Assembly: GCA_037442205.1 (NCBI GenBank)
Contig: JBBIQS010000072.1
Coordinates: 1 to 41,992, forward strand
Direction: 5' to 3'
Source of the DNA: JBBIQS01 sp037442205
GTDB lineage: Bacteria > Myxococcota > Myxococcia > Myxococcales > UBA5297
Length of the DNA stretch: 41,992 nucleotides
The notes beneath the pieces are model-generated. The model had not been told where the DNA came from, made no database searches, and saw nothing but the letters and a program-made list of their open reading frames with translations. Both the position numbers and the translations under genes were made by a program. Positions 33,425 through 41,876 of this stretch are shown piece after piece; the stretch's first letter is position 1; each line of letters starts with the position of its first letter.

Positions 33425-34039
33425 CTAGCCTTCGAGCTCGGAGAGCTTCTTCTCCAGCTCGGCGATGCGCTTCTCCAGCGCCGCCATGTCCTTGGCCAGC
33501 GAGGGGAGGCTGGCCAGATCCTCGACGGCGTGGTGGACGCGGTCATCGATCTTCTTCTGCCAGTCCTCGAGCACCCGCTGGCTCTGGGCCACCATGTCCT
33601 TGGCCTGGTCGATGGGGCCCGGCTTCAGCTGCTCGCCGGCGGCGGCCTCTTCCCGGCGCAGGATCTTGTCGCGCAGCACCTCGGCCTCTTCGCGGATCGA
33701 GGCCATCCGCTGGCCTACCGTGCCCACCTGCTGCTGCAGGAAGCCGCTGATCGTCTCCCCGCCGTGGCGGATGATGTCGCGCAGCATGGTCAGCGGCATC
33801 TGCGACTTCTTCTTCTCCTCTTCGAAGATGATCTGCGCCAGGGTGACCGAGGTCAGGTCCTCCTTGGAGCGGTTGTCGACGATCTTGACCTCGCTGCCGG
33901 CCTTGATCATCTCCGAGATCTCTTCGAGCGTGACGTACCGGCTCTCGACCGTGTCGTAGAGCTTGCGGTTGGTGTAGCGCTTGATGACCTTCGGATCCTT
34001 GCGCGCATCGCTGGCGGCAGTCTGCTCGGCTTCGCTCAT
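33425..34039 (-). CDS. PhaR-type polyhydroxyalkanoate synthesis regulator
   Basis: A 204-residue protein. Residues 15-80 are the PHB/PHA accumulation regulator DNA-binding domain: VIKRYTNRKLYDTVESRYVTL, then EISEMIKAGSEVKIVDNRSKEDLTSVTLAQIIFEEEKK, the most diagnostic segment of the family. The second half is a long amphipathic helix with a C-terminal coiled coil (MAALEKRIAELEKKLSELEG), which in PhaR proteins binds granules or oligomerises. Classical PhaR represses phasin genes until it is titrated by PHA. ATG at 34039 has GGAG five bases upstream and is preferred to the ATG at 34054. A perfect 18-bp palindrome lies 22 bp upstream, a candidate autoregulatory operator. No PHA synthase gene is in the window. 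Confidence 0.88.
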   Translation of the reverse strand: MSEAEQTAASDARKDPKVIKRYTNRKLYDTVESRYVTLEEISEMIKAGSEVKIVDNRSKEDLTSVTLAQIIFEEEKKKSQMPLTMLRDIIRHGGETISGFLQQQVGTVGQRMASIREEAEVLRDKILRREEAAAGEQLKPGPIDQAKDMVAQSQRVLEDWQKKIDDRVHHAVEDLASLPSLAKDMAALEKRIAELEKKLSELEG

Positions 34040-34061
34040 AAACGCTCCCCGCATGCTGTGT

Positions 34062-34079
34062 CGAGGCCCGCGGGCCTCG
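34062..34079. promoter_or_regulatory. Perfect 18-bp palindrome upstream of the PhaR-like gene
   Basis: CGAGGCCCGCGGGCCTCG is a perfect dyad centred about 31 bp upstream of the PhaR-like start codon (34039). The position fits an operator or a leader hairpin for an autoregulated gene. No experimental motif for this regulator in such genomes is known to me. Confidence 0.5.
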
Positions 34080-34242
34080 GTTCGAGCTGTGTGAAAATCT
34101 TCAAAGTTTCGGCCGGAACATAATCGCCGTTCGCTTGCACGTCCAAGGTGCCACCGGCGAAGATGCCGCTCAGGCCTCGGCGACTTCTCCGTTCTCCGGG
34201 CTACTTCGACCCATAGTCTGCTGAAATTCCTGGGGTTTGTCC

Positions 34243-34725
34243 ATGCGCGCCATGCCGGTTCCGGTCTTGCTTCTGCTGGTCGGGATGCCGTCGGCCGTCC
34301 GGGCGGAGGATTGCAAGGAGGCGCGCGAGACCTGCCTGGAGAACTGCCGCATCGACCTGGGGATGACCACCGAGCGCGAGAGGCTCGCCCGCTGCGTCAA
34401 ACGCTGCCAGACCAGCTTCGAGGACTGCCGCGACTTCGACGCCGAGGAGCGGGTCAACCAGGCGCGCCTCAAGGAAAAGGCGCCCGAGGAGCGGCAGCAC
34501 CGAGGGCCGGTCGATGTGGCGCCGGCCGACGACTATCGCGGCGAGACGGTTCGCAAAGAGAAGGATGAGCCGCAGCCCACCCGCGCCGAGGACAAGAAGA
34601 CCTACAAGTTCGAGAGCACGGACGATCCTCCGGCGGGCGAGCAGGGCGACCTCCGGGAAGAGGACGAGGCTGCTGCCTCGGGCAAGAAGAGGGCCCAGCC
34701 GCCGAAGAAGTCGAAGCGCCCCTGA
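34243..34725 (+). CDS. Secreted protein with a mirror-symmetric six-cysteine helical hairpin
   Basis: A 160-residue exported protein. The signal peptide is MRAMPVPVLLLLVGMPSAVRA; ATG at 34243 has GGGG seven bases upstream. The mature N-terminus contains six cysteines (24, 31, 35, 51, 55, 62) spaced C-x6-C-x3-C-x15-C-x3-C-x6-C, an exactly palindromic pattern. The inner four form a twin C-x3-C motif with a 15-residue connector, as in small-Tim-like and alpha-hairpinin folds. The sequence between is helix-like (CLENC...TERERLARCVKRC). The rest (residues 65-160) is a charged, Lys/Glu/Pro-rich disordered tail. I know no family for the whole protein. It probably folds as two antiparallel helices held by three disulfides in the periplasm or outside. 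Confidence 0.8.
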   Translation: MRAMPVPVLLLLVGMPSAVRAEDCKEARETCLENCRIDLGMTTERERLARCVKRCQTSFEDCRDFDAEERVNQARLKEKAPEERQHRGPVDVAPADDYRGETVRKEKDEPQPTRAEDKKTYKFESTDDPPAGEQGDLREEDEAAASGKKRAQPPKKSKRP

Positions 34726-34862
34726 CGCGCCTCGGGCGCCACTCGCGCCGGGCCAGGAACCCTCCCGCCCAGAGCAGCGCGCCGCCGTGGGCGAAGCTCG
34801 GGATCACGGGCGCCGGCCTGCTCACCTGCGTCCCGGCAGGGCGAGGCAGACCTGAGCGCGGC

Positions 34863-35867
34863 TTACGGCTCGACCTGTCGCAGCGCCCAAGCCGCGGCGT
34901 CGCGGACCACCTCGCTCGGATCGCTCGCGGCCGTGCGGGCGATCTCTGCGGCGCCGGGGATGCGCCCGGCGCCCAAGGCGATCAACGCATTGCGCCGCAG
35001 GCCGTCGAAGGTCGCGCGGGCGATGGCCGTTCCGCGCGTCAGCTCTCGGTATCGCTCGAGCGTGAGCTGGGCGAGCTCGCTCAGCGAGAGCTCGGCGACT
35101 GGGCGCGGCAGGAAGCGAGGGTCATCGCAGGCGTGGCCCGGCTTGTTCCAGGGGCAGGCGCGCTGGCAGAGGTCGCAGCCGAAGCCGAGGCCCGCGGCGA
35201 AGGGACGCAGCGCCTCGGAGTAGCGCCCGCGGTCCTCGATGGTCTGATGCGCCAGGCACAGCCGCGAGTCGACGACCCCGGGGCGCACGATGGCGGCCGT
35301 CGGGCAGGCGGGGAGGCAGGCCTGGCAGCGGCCGCAGCGCGGCGGGTGGGGCGAGTCATAGGCGTCGGCCTCTCGGTCGAGGACCATCGCCGCCAGCATC
35401 ACCTGCGAGCCGTGCTTCTGGGTGATCAGCATGCCGTTCTTGCCGATCCACCCCAGGCCGGCGCGCTCGGCCCACACCTTCTCCAGCACCGGGCCGGTGT
35501 CCACCTCGGCGTAGCTCTGCAGGTCGGGGAAGAGGGCCTTGAGGCGCCGGCGCAGGGCGCGCAGGCGATCCTGGAGCGTGGCGTGGTAGTCGCGGCCGCG
35601 GGCGTAGAGGGCGATGGGCGAGGGGCGGGCGTGCTCCCGGGTCATCAGGCAGCAGCCGAGGGCGACCACGGTCCGGGCGCCGGGGAGCAGCACCTCGGGA
35701 TTCAGGCGTGCGTCGATCCGCTCGTGCATCCAGCGCATCGAGCCGGCCATTCCCTCGCCGAGCCAGCGGCACAGGGGCGCGCCGTCGAGCGACTCGGCGC
35801 GCGCCAGTCCCACCAGCGTGAAGCCGGACTCGTGCGCGGCTGCCTTCAGCGTCGAAGCTGGGAGCAT
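34863..35867 (-). CDS. queG: Epoxyqueuosine reductase
   Basis: Reduces epoxyqueuosine to queuosine in tRNA, the last step of the pathway; a cobalamin- and 4Fe-4S-dependent cytoplasmic enzyme. The 334-residue protein contains LVGLARAESL, ALYARGRDYH, YAEVDTGPVLEKVWAERAGLGWIGKN-type sequence with the catalytic Asp, and two ferredoxin-like cluster motifs: CGRCQACLPACPTAAI and CDLCQRACPWNK. The C-terminus adds HEAT-like repeats (RRNALIALGAGRIPGAAEIA, EVVRDAAAWALRQ) used for tRNA binding. ATG at 35867 is five bases after the A2M stop codon. It is likely translated from the same message, although the functions seem unrelated. Confidence 0.95.
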   Translation of the reverse strand: MLPASTLKAAAHESGFTLVGLARAESLDGAPLCRWLGEGMAGSMRWMHERIDARLNPEVLLPGARTVVALGCCLMTREHARPSPIALYARGRDYHATLQDRLRALRRRLKALFPDLQSYAEVDTGPVLEKVWAERAGLGWIGKNGMLITQKHGSQVMLAAMVLDREADAYDSPHPPRCGRCQACLPACPTAAIVRPGVVDSRLCLAHQTIEDRGRYSEALRPFAAGLGFGCDLCQRACPWNKPGHACDDPRFLPRPVAELSLSELAQLTLERYRELTRGTAIARATFDGLRRNALIALGAGRIPGAAEIARTAASDPSEVVRDAAAWALRQVEP

Positions 35868-35872
35868 CTCTT

Positions 35873-38800
35873 CTATGGAACTCCCGGCGGCGACTCGCCC
35901 GCGCTTTTGAGCGTGGCCCCGGTTGAGTAGGCAGTCAGCTCGGGCGCGTACATCGACTGCACCGTTGCCGGGCCCAGCTTGAAGGTGCCGGCCATGGCCA
36001 CTCGCAGCCGGTAGCTGAAGGTGTATTCGCCCGCCGGCAGCTGCTCGAAGAAGAAGTTGGAGGCGCTGTCCCGGATCTCCTCGTAGTAGCCGAGCCCCAG
36101 GTTCCACTTGAATCCGGAGGTGGTGCTGATGGGCTCCAGCCCGGCCGCCCGAGGATCGCGCAGGTGGACGTAGTCGATCTCGTGCTTGGCGCGAAGCGAC
36201 AGGTGGACCTCGACCTCGTCGCCGGGGGCGAGCGCGGCGCCCTCGGCGAGCGGCTGAAGCTGCGCCCCCTTCTCCGACGCCATCCGGCGGAAGTAGGTCC
36301 GCGAGACCTGGAGCAGGCCGCCGCGGTCCTCGGCGGGCGGCCTCTCGGTGGAGAAGTGCCAGGTCGCCGAGGCGAACAGCATCCCCGGGGTCGACTTCTC
36401 GACCACGACCGAGGACATGGCCTTGGGATCCACCTGCGCACCGGGGACGACAAGCTGGGCCTTCTTGCCGGTGTACCGATCGGGCTCGAAGGCGAAGTTG
36501 CGCGCGAGCGGGCCGACGGCGACGCGCGCCTCCTCGCGCACGCCGAGCTGGCCCTCGGCCGCCAGGTAGTGCACCAGGGCGTAGATGACTTCTGCGGTCG
36601 CCCGGGTCGACTTCCAGTGGCCCAGCTTCTTGTCGAGCAGCAGCCACTGCACCAGCCCCTCGCGCCGGGGATCCCGAGGCGCGAGCTCGGTCAGCACGCG
36701 CAGGGCATGGGCGTGGGTTTCGGTGGAGTCGTTGTACCAGAGCCAGGCGCGGTCCTCGGGCTCCCAGGAGAGGCCCAGGTCCTTGTCGAGCTTGGCCGAG
36801 TCCATCACGCTGTCGAAGACGAGCTTGGCGTCGTCGGGGCGGCCCATCCGCTTGAGCGTCAGCGCCAGCAGCCCCTTCAAATACGGCGAGTGCTGCTTCC
36901 AGTGGCGGAACGAGAAGTCGAGGAGCTGCCTGCGCTCGGTTTCGGTGAGCGCCGCGCCCATGAGCGAGGGATCGGGATAGGCACTGGCGGCGTAGTTGAG
37001 GAAGGTGAGGAGCTCCGGGCTCACTTCGTCGCGCGGGATGCGCGGCAAGTAGTTCTCTCTCACCCGCTGGGCGAGATATCCCCAGGCGCGCTGGACCATG
37101 TCCGGCGGGACCGGGATTCCGAACTCGGCCGCTTTCGCGAACCCGTAGAGCAGGTAGGCGGTCATCTGCTCCGAGGGCGGACCTCCCGGCCACCAGGGGA
37201 AGGCGCCGGAGGGCAGCTGCGCCTTGCGCAACTTGGCCAGCGACGCCTCGCGCTCGGCGTGGGCGACTCTGAGGTCGAGGACATTGGCCACCTCCAGCCC
37301 GCCGCCCGATCCGCCTTGGGATTCGACCACCCACGGCGACTCCTCGAGCGCGAGCTTGCGGTTGGGATCGGTCCCGTCGAAGGTCTCGAGCGGGGTCTGC
37401 CGCCGCGACAGCTCCATCGCCGCCCTGGCCACCGCCGGGTAGCGCTGCGAGACGGCGGCGATGATCCCGGTGGAGACGAACCGGTTCATCGTCTGCTCGG
37501 TGCACTCGTAGGGATAGTTGATGAGGTAGGGGACCGCGGCGATCACGCTGTGGAAGAGCTGGGCGTCGAGGGTGACGATCAGCGATTCGTTGAGGAGCGT
37601 CGGGTCGTTCGACGACTTGAGATCCGCGAACGAGAGCTCGCGGCGGTCCTTGTCCTTGAGCGTCGCGAAGCGCGACTGCGCCAGATGAACCCGGCTGGGC
37701 AGCAGCGGCAGGGGTCGCAGCTCGCCATCGCTCACCTTGCCAGCGGTGCCGACGAGCTTGAAGGCCGCCGTCCCCAGCCGCCGGGGCGCCGAGAGCGGGA
37801 AGCTGACGGTGGTGCCGGCGCCGGGGCCTACCTTGAACGGGCGCGGGGCGGCCTCCGTTCCGGTGAGGCCGAACTCCGAGGTCAGGCTTCGGTTCGTCTC
37901 CGGGTCGAAGATCTCCAGCGAAACCTCGCCCGCCAGCTCGCGGTCCGAGGCGTTGTTAACCGCCACCTTGAGCTCGGCGGCATCTCCTTCGCGAAGGAAG
38001 CGCGGCAGGTACGGGCGGACCATCAACTCCTTGAGGCTCCTGGCTTCGCGCACGATCGACCCGGAAGCGAGCTCGCGGGTGAGCGCATGGACGAGAACCT
38101 TCCAGCGGGTCACCGAGTCCGGCACGGTGAACTCGATGGCCGCCGAGCCGTCCTTCTCCAGCCGCAGCTGCGGCTTGAAGAAGGCGGTCTCGGAGAAGTC
38201 GCTGCGAACAGCAGTGGGCGGCGGCGCCGCCGGCGGCTGCTCGGACACCGCAGCCGAGGGCTCGCTGAAGTGCTGCGCGCGCGGCGGGGCGGCGGGAGAC
38301 CCGCGGATGTCTTGGATGGAGTCGCGGCGCATCTGCCTGAGCGCGCGGGTCTCTCCTTGGCCGAGCCCGAGGCCCACGAATCCGACCATCTGCTCCGGAG
38401 TGAAGTCCTCGTAGCCGGGCAGCTGTCCGAAGCCAACGCCGGCGAGGTAGCGGGCGAAGTGCGAACCCAGGTTGGACTCCGCCCAGCTCCCATAGGCGCG
38501 GTTCGGAAAGAGCGCCAGCGGATCGGGCGGCTGGTGCGGCGCGAACAGGTCGAGGCTCAGGTCGTACATGTAGGCCAGCAGCTCGGCGGCGCCGGCATCG
38601 AGCGCCGCGCCCTTGGGCCCCTTCGCCGTCACTCGCCAGGTCTCCTTGGCTCCCGGGCGAAGGGTGTCGCGGAAGGAGGAGAACGAGACCTCGAGCTGCT
38701 TGTCGTCCCAGGGCACCTCCAGGCTCTCCTGCTGGCGCAGGAACTGGAAGTCGCGCACGCCCTCCAGCTGGAAGGTGAGGCCGCCGCGCTCGTTGGCGCC

Positions 38801-41800
38801 GATGGGAATCTCCAGCAGGCTCGGGCTTTGCCCCGAGAGCAGCTGACGGCGATCGAGGCGCTTGCCGGCCTGGAAGGTGGTGAGCGTCATCGGCTGGTCG
38901 GAGAGGCCGGAGTGGACCAGCAGCCGGGCTTTCCCACCGGCCCTCACCGATCGCGTCTGGACTTTCAGCAGCACCGGCAGCGCCAACGGCGTGCGGGGGC
39001 CGGCTACGATCAGCTCGCGCTTGGTCTGGTAGACGCCGCCGAACTCGTCGGTGGTCGAGTAGCGCAGCCGGTAGGCGCCGGCCGACAACGGAGGCAGCTC
39101 GATGGCCGCTTCCCCCTTGTCGCCGTGCTGCAGCTCGCCGCGCGCCAGCTCGGGCCCGTCCTCGAATTGGCTCAGCGGGTCCTCCTGGAGCTGGGCTTCG
39201 AAGCGCGGCCGGAGCTTGTCGCCTGGGGTCTGGTAGACGGCGGGCGAGCTGGGCGCGGGTGCCGGAAGCTCGGCCGGGAGCAGGGCCCGCTCCGGCTGCT
39301 TGAGCGCCAGCAGCCGCCAGCTGCCCTTGCCCGCCCGCGGGGTTGCGTCGAGGTCGGTCCTGGTGACGCTCAGGTGCCCGGCCTCGCCCTGAAGGAAGAA
39401 GCTCTCCTCGCAGCTCACGCTGGCCTCGACGGCGACGAATCCCAGCCGAAAGAAGCGCTGCGCGCTGCGGGTCTCTCCGCCGTCATCGACCACGTCCGCG
39501 GTCAGCTCGAAGCGGTAGGTGCTCTCCTGTACTGCGGCGCTCCGCTCGTCGGCGCGCGGGGTGAAGGCCATCGCGAAGGTCCCGTCGGGCTCGAGCGAGG
39601 TGCTGCCGCTGGCGATCGTCTGGCGCTCCGCCTCGCGATGGCGGCCCCGGTAGCCCCAGCCCCGCGGCTCCAGCGGGACGCGCACGACTTTCCAGGTCGC
39701 CTTGCCGCCGGTGACCGGGAGCCCGAAGTAGTAGCGCGCCGAGCCGGTGAAGCGCGCCTCGCGGTTCAGGCGCAGGGCGGAATCGGGGTCCTTGATCGAG
39801 ACCTCGAAGGTCGGCCGCTTGTATTCCTCGACTCGGATCGCGGCGCTTCCCCTGGGCGAGGCGGCGATGTGCCACTGCCCGAGCAGCTTTCCCGGCGGCA
39901 GAAGGAACTCGCCCGCGGCCGAGCCGAAGTCGTTGGTGGTGACGGTGCGCTCCTCGAGCTTCTGGCGGTTGGCGTCGAAGAGCGTCACCTTGAGCTGGGT
40001 GCGAGGAAGCGTCTTGAAGCTCGCTCGGTCGCCGCGCCCGCGGTAGGCCACCACCTTCCACTGCGCCTTCTGGTTGGGCCGGTAGACGCTCCGGTCGGTG
40101 AAGACCAGCGCCGCAGTCTCTTCTTGCGGCCGCTCGTCCGGATAGTGCGAACCGCGGAGCTCCCCGATGTTGAGGTCCGCCCCGCGCCGGGCCAGCGCGA
40201 ACATCCAGTCCCCGCGCTGGCCTTCCAGGCGCACGGTGCCCAGCTGGTTGGTCACCAGGGATTGGATCGGTTGGGGCTGCTGGCCCCAGGCATGGCGATA
40301 GAAGGTGATCGTGGTTCCGGGGAGCGCTCTGCCGGAGTCGCCGGAGACCGCGGTGACCTCGAGCCCGCCGGCCTCCTGGCGGCTGAGCAGCACCAGGTCG
40401 CTGAGGATGAGCGTCGTCCCCGTGATGTGATTGGAGAGCGGGGCGAAGTCCTCTCGGGCCGAGGCGAGGATCACGTAGGCGGCCGGCCCGGTCAGCGGTG
40501 GGGTGATGAAGGTGCGGTGCTCGCGGAAGTCCGGCGTCGGCGGCAGCTCGACCTTCCATTGGGCGGCGGGAGCGGTCTTGAACAGCTCGTACATCTCCGG
40601 CCCCGAGGGCAGCGGCTCGTCGCGTTCGCTCTCGACCGACCTCTGCAGATCGAAGCGATAGGCGCGAAGGAAAAGAGCGGGAAAGTTCTTGTGCGTGATC
40701 TCCAGCGACCGCCGCCCGGGGCCGTCGCTCGACATGCCGCGCAGCTGCAGGGAGGGGGCCTCGATGGCCATGGCGTGGTGGCGGCAGCGCTCCCCGCCGG
40801 GAGAGCTGGGGAACTTCTCGTAGCCGCGCTGGGCGACCTCGCGCGCCTGCACCAGGTTCCCAGGGAAGTCCTGTTGCTCGAGCAGCTCGGCCAAGGTCGC
40901 CATCCCCATCGACCACCAGGGGACGTCGGCGAAGGCGGCAAGTCGCTGGCGCAGGTCCTCGACGATCAATGAGTGATTGGCGGGATTGGGCAGCGCGGCG
41001 TGGAGGAGCCGGCCCCTTTCCAAGCGCGCTTCCAGGGCCGCCTCGCGCCGGCCCTCGCGCAGGTGCCAGGCTTCCAAGTCGTCGAGGACCGCGCCCACGC
41101 GCACCAGCGGGTGGACGGAGGGATCGTCGAGCTTGACGAAGGCCGAGACCGCCGGGTTGCCGGCGACCAACGCCGGAAGGTCGAGCCGGTAGAGGTCGTT
41201 CTGCTGCTCGGCGGTCCAGGTCGAGGTGTCGGCCAGCAGCCTCGCGCGCAGGTAGCTGACCGAGTCGCGCAGAGTGTCGCGGATGCCCGCAGGATGGTCG
41301 GCTGGGACTATGTACCGCGACAGGCTGCGGGTGGCGACGCTGCCCAGCCCTTCGCGGCGGGCCCAGATCTTGTCGAAGGCGCGCTCCGCCTCCTCGAAGA
41401 TCTGCTCCTTGGTCCAGGACTTGAGATCGAGGTCGGCCTTGGAATCGATCCGCTGCCGCTGCTGAATCTCCCAGGAGTAGCTCTGGTAGTAGAAGTCGAG
41501 TTGGTAGGCGTAGAAGAGCTCGAGCGCCACCCGCTGGATCGGGTCGCTGGGCCAGGGCGTCTCGCGCAGCAGCTTGACCGCTGTCTCCACCCCGTGCAGC
41601 GAGGTCCGCAGCTGGACCATCTGGATCAGGGCCCGGGTCCACTCCTCGTCGTTCTTGGCCGATTGGGCCGCCTGCAGCCGCTCGGCGGCGAGCTTGTAGG
41701 CCTGCTCGAGCTTCTGCTCGTTGATGAGCTTCTGGATCTGCGCCCAGGGATCGCGCTCGGTGTTTTGCTTCTCGGCCTGCGCCGGGACGGCGGCTGCCGT

Positions 41801-41854
41801 GAGAAGCGCGCCGGCGAGGGCCGCAAGTAGGGAATATCGCTGGTTGATCCGCAT
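35873..41854 (-). CDS. Bacterial alpha-2-macroglobulin with thioester motif
   Basis: A 1993-residue periplasmic protein, one of the longest in the window. It has a Sec signal peptide (LLAALAGALLTAAAVPAQA) without lipobox, then a helical N-terminal part (about 30-350) with TPR-like character. The macroglobulin repeats follow: VFTDRSVYRPNQKAQWKVVAY is the MG2-type strand and EYKRPTFEVSIKD another family hallmark. The alpha-2-macroglobulin domain starts near FFKPQLRLEKDGSAAIEFTVPD, where WKVLVHALT follows. The thioester motif is YPYECTEQTMNRF, with Cys1451 and Gln1454. The last 400 residues are the thioester-containing helical domain and a receptor-like beta domain. A2Ms trap proteases by covalent attachment. 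The usual penicillin-binding partner gene pbpC is absent next to it. Tandem repeats lie upstream of its start. Confidence 0.93.
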   Translation of the reverse strand: MRINQRYSLLAALAGALLTAAAVPAQAEKQNTERDPWAQIQKLINEQKLEQAYKLAAERLQAAQSAKNDEEWTRALIQMVQLRTSLHGVETAVKLLRETPWPSDPIQRVALELFYAYQLDFYYQSYSWEIQQRQRIDSKADLDLKSWTKEQIFEEAERAFDKIWARREGLGSVATRSLSRYIVPADHPAGIRDTLRDSVSYLRARLLADTSTWTAEQQNDLYRLDLPALVAGNPAVSAFVKLDDPSVHPLVRVGAVLDDLEAWHLREGRREAALEARLERGRLLHAALPNPANHSLIVEDLRQRLAAFADVPWWSMGMATLAELLEQQDFPGNLVQAREVAQRGYEKFPSSPGGERCRHHAMAIEAPSLQLRGMSSDGPGRRSLEITHKNFPALFLRAYRFDLQRSVESERDEPLPSGPEMYELFKTAPAAQWKVELPPTPDFREHRTFITPPLTGPAAYVILASAREDFAPLSNHITGTTLILSDLVLLSRQEAGGLEVTAVSGDSGRALPGTTITFYRHAWGQQPQPIQSLVTNQLGTVRLEGQRGDWMFALARRGADLNIGELRGSHYPDERPQEETAALVFTDRSVYRPNQKAQWKVVAYRGRGDRASFKTLPRTQLKVTLFDANRQKLEERTVTTNDFGSAAGEFLLPPGKLLGQWHIAASPRGSAAIRVEEYKRPTFEVSIKDPDSALRLNREARFTGSARYYFGLPVTGGKATWKVVRVPLEPRGWGYRGRHREAERQTIASGSTSLEPDGTFAMAFTPRADERSAAVQESTYRFELTADVVDDGGETRSAQRFFRLGFVAVEASVSCEESFFLQGEAGHLSVTRTDLDATPRAGKGSWRLLALKQPERALLPAELPAPAPSSPAVYQTPGDKLRPRFEAQLQEDPLSQFEDGPELARGELQHGDKGEAAIELPPLSAGAYRLRYSTTDEFGGVYQTKRELIVAGPRTPLALPVLLKVQTRSVRAGGKARLLVHSGLSDQPMTLTTFQAGKRLDRRQLLSGQSPSLLEIPIGANERGGLTFQLEGVRDFQFLRQQESLEVPWDDKQLEVSFSSFRDTLRPGAKETWRVTAKGPKGAALDAGAAELLAYMYDLSLDLFAPHQPPDPLALFPNRAYGSWAESNLGSHFARYLAGVGFGQLPGYEDFTPEQMVGFVGLGLGQGETRALRQMRRDSIQDIRGSPAAPPRAQHFSEPSAAVSEQPPAAPPPTAVRSDFSETAFFKPQLRLEKDGSAAIEFTVPDSVTRWKVLVHALTRELASGSIVREARSLKELMVRPYLPRFLREGDAAELKVAVNNASDRELAGEVSLEIFDPETNRSLTSEFGLTGTEAAPRPFKVGPGAGTTVSFPLSAPRRLGTAAFKLVGTAGKVSDGELRPLPLLPSRVHLAQSRFATLKDKDRRELSFADLKSSNDPTLLNESLIVTLDAQLFHSVIAAVPYLINYPYECTEQTMNRFVSTGIIAAVSQRYPAVARAAMELSRRQTPLETFDGTDPNRKLALEESPWVVESQGGSGGGLEVANVLDLRVAHAEREASLAKLRKAQLPSGAFPWWPGGPPSEQMTAYLLYGFAKAAEFGIPVPPDMVQRAWGYLAQRVRENYLPRIPRDEVSPELLTFLNYAASAYPDPSLMGAALTETERRQLLDFSFRHWKQHSPYLKGLLALTLKRMGRPDDAKLVFDSVMDSAKLDKDLGLSWEPEDRAWLWYNDSTETHAHALRVLTELAPRDPRREGLVQWLLLDKKLGHWKSTRATAEVIYALVHYLAAEGQLGVREEARVAVGPLARNFAFEPDRYTGKKAQLVVPGAQVDPKAMSSVVVEKSTPGMLFASATWHFSTERPPAEDRGGLLQVSRTYFRRMASEKGAQLQPLAEGAALAPGDEVEVHLSLRAKHEIDYVHLRDPRAAGLEPISTTSGFKWNLGLGYYEEIRDSASNFFFEQLPAGEYTFSYRLRVAMAGTFKLGPATVQSMYAPELTAYSTGATLKSAGESPPGVP

Positions 41855-41876
41855 GGCAGAACTCTACACGCGCCGG

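Noticed and set aside
34469..34825. A 118-residue antisense frame over the end of the six-cysteine gene
   Set aside because: It contains a short hydrophobic patch but no ribosome binding site, is Arg/Pro/Ser-rich, and overlaps a well-supported gene.
36164..40972. A 1602-residue open frame antisense to the A2M gene
   Set aside because: Composition is dominated by Arg, Gly, Leu and Glu with no domains; it mirrors codon bias of the real gene on the other strand.
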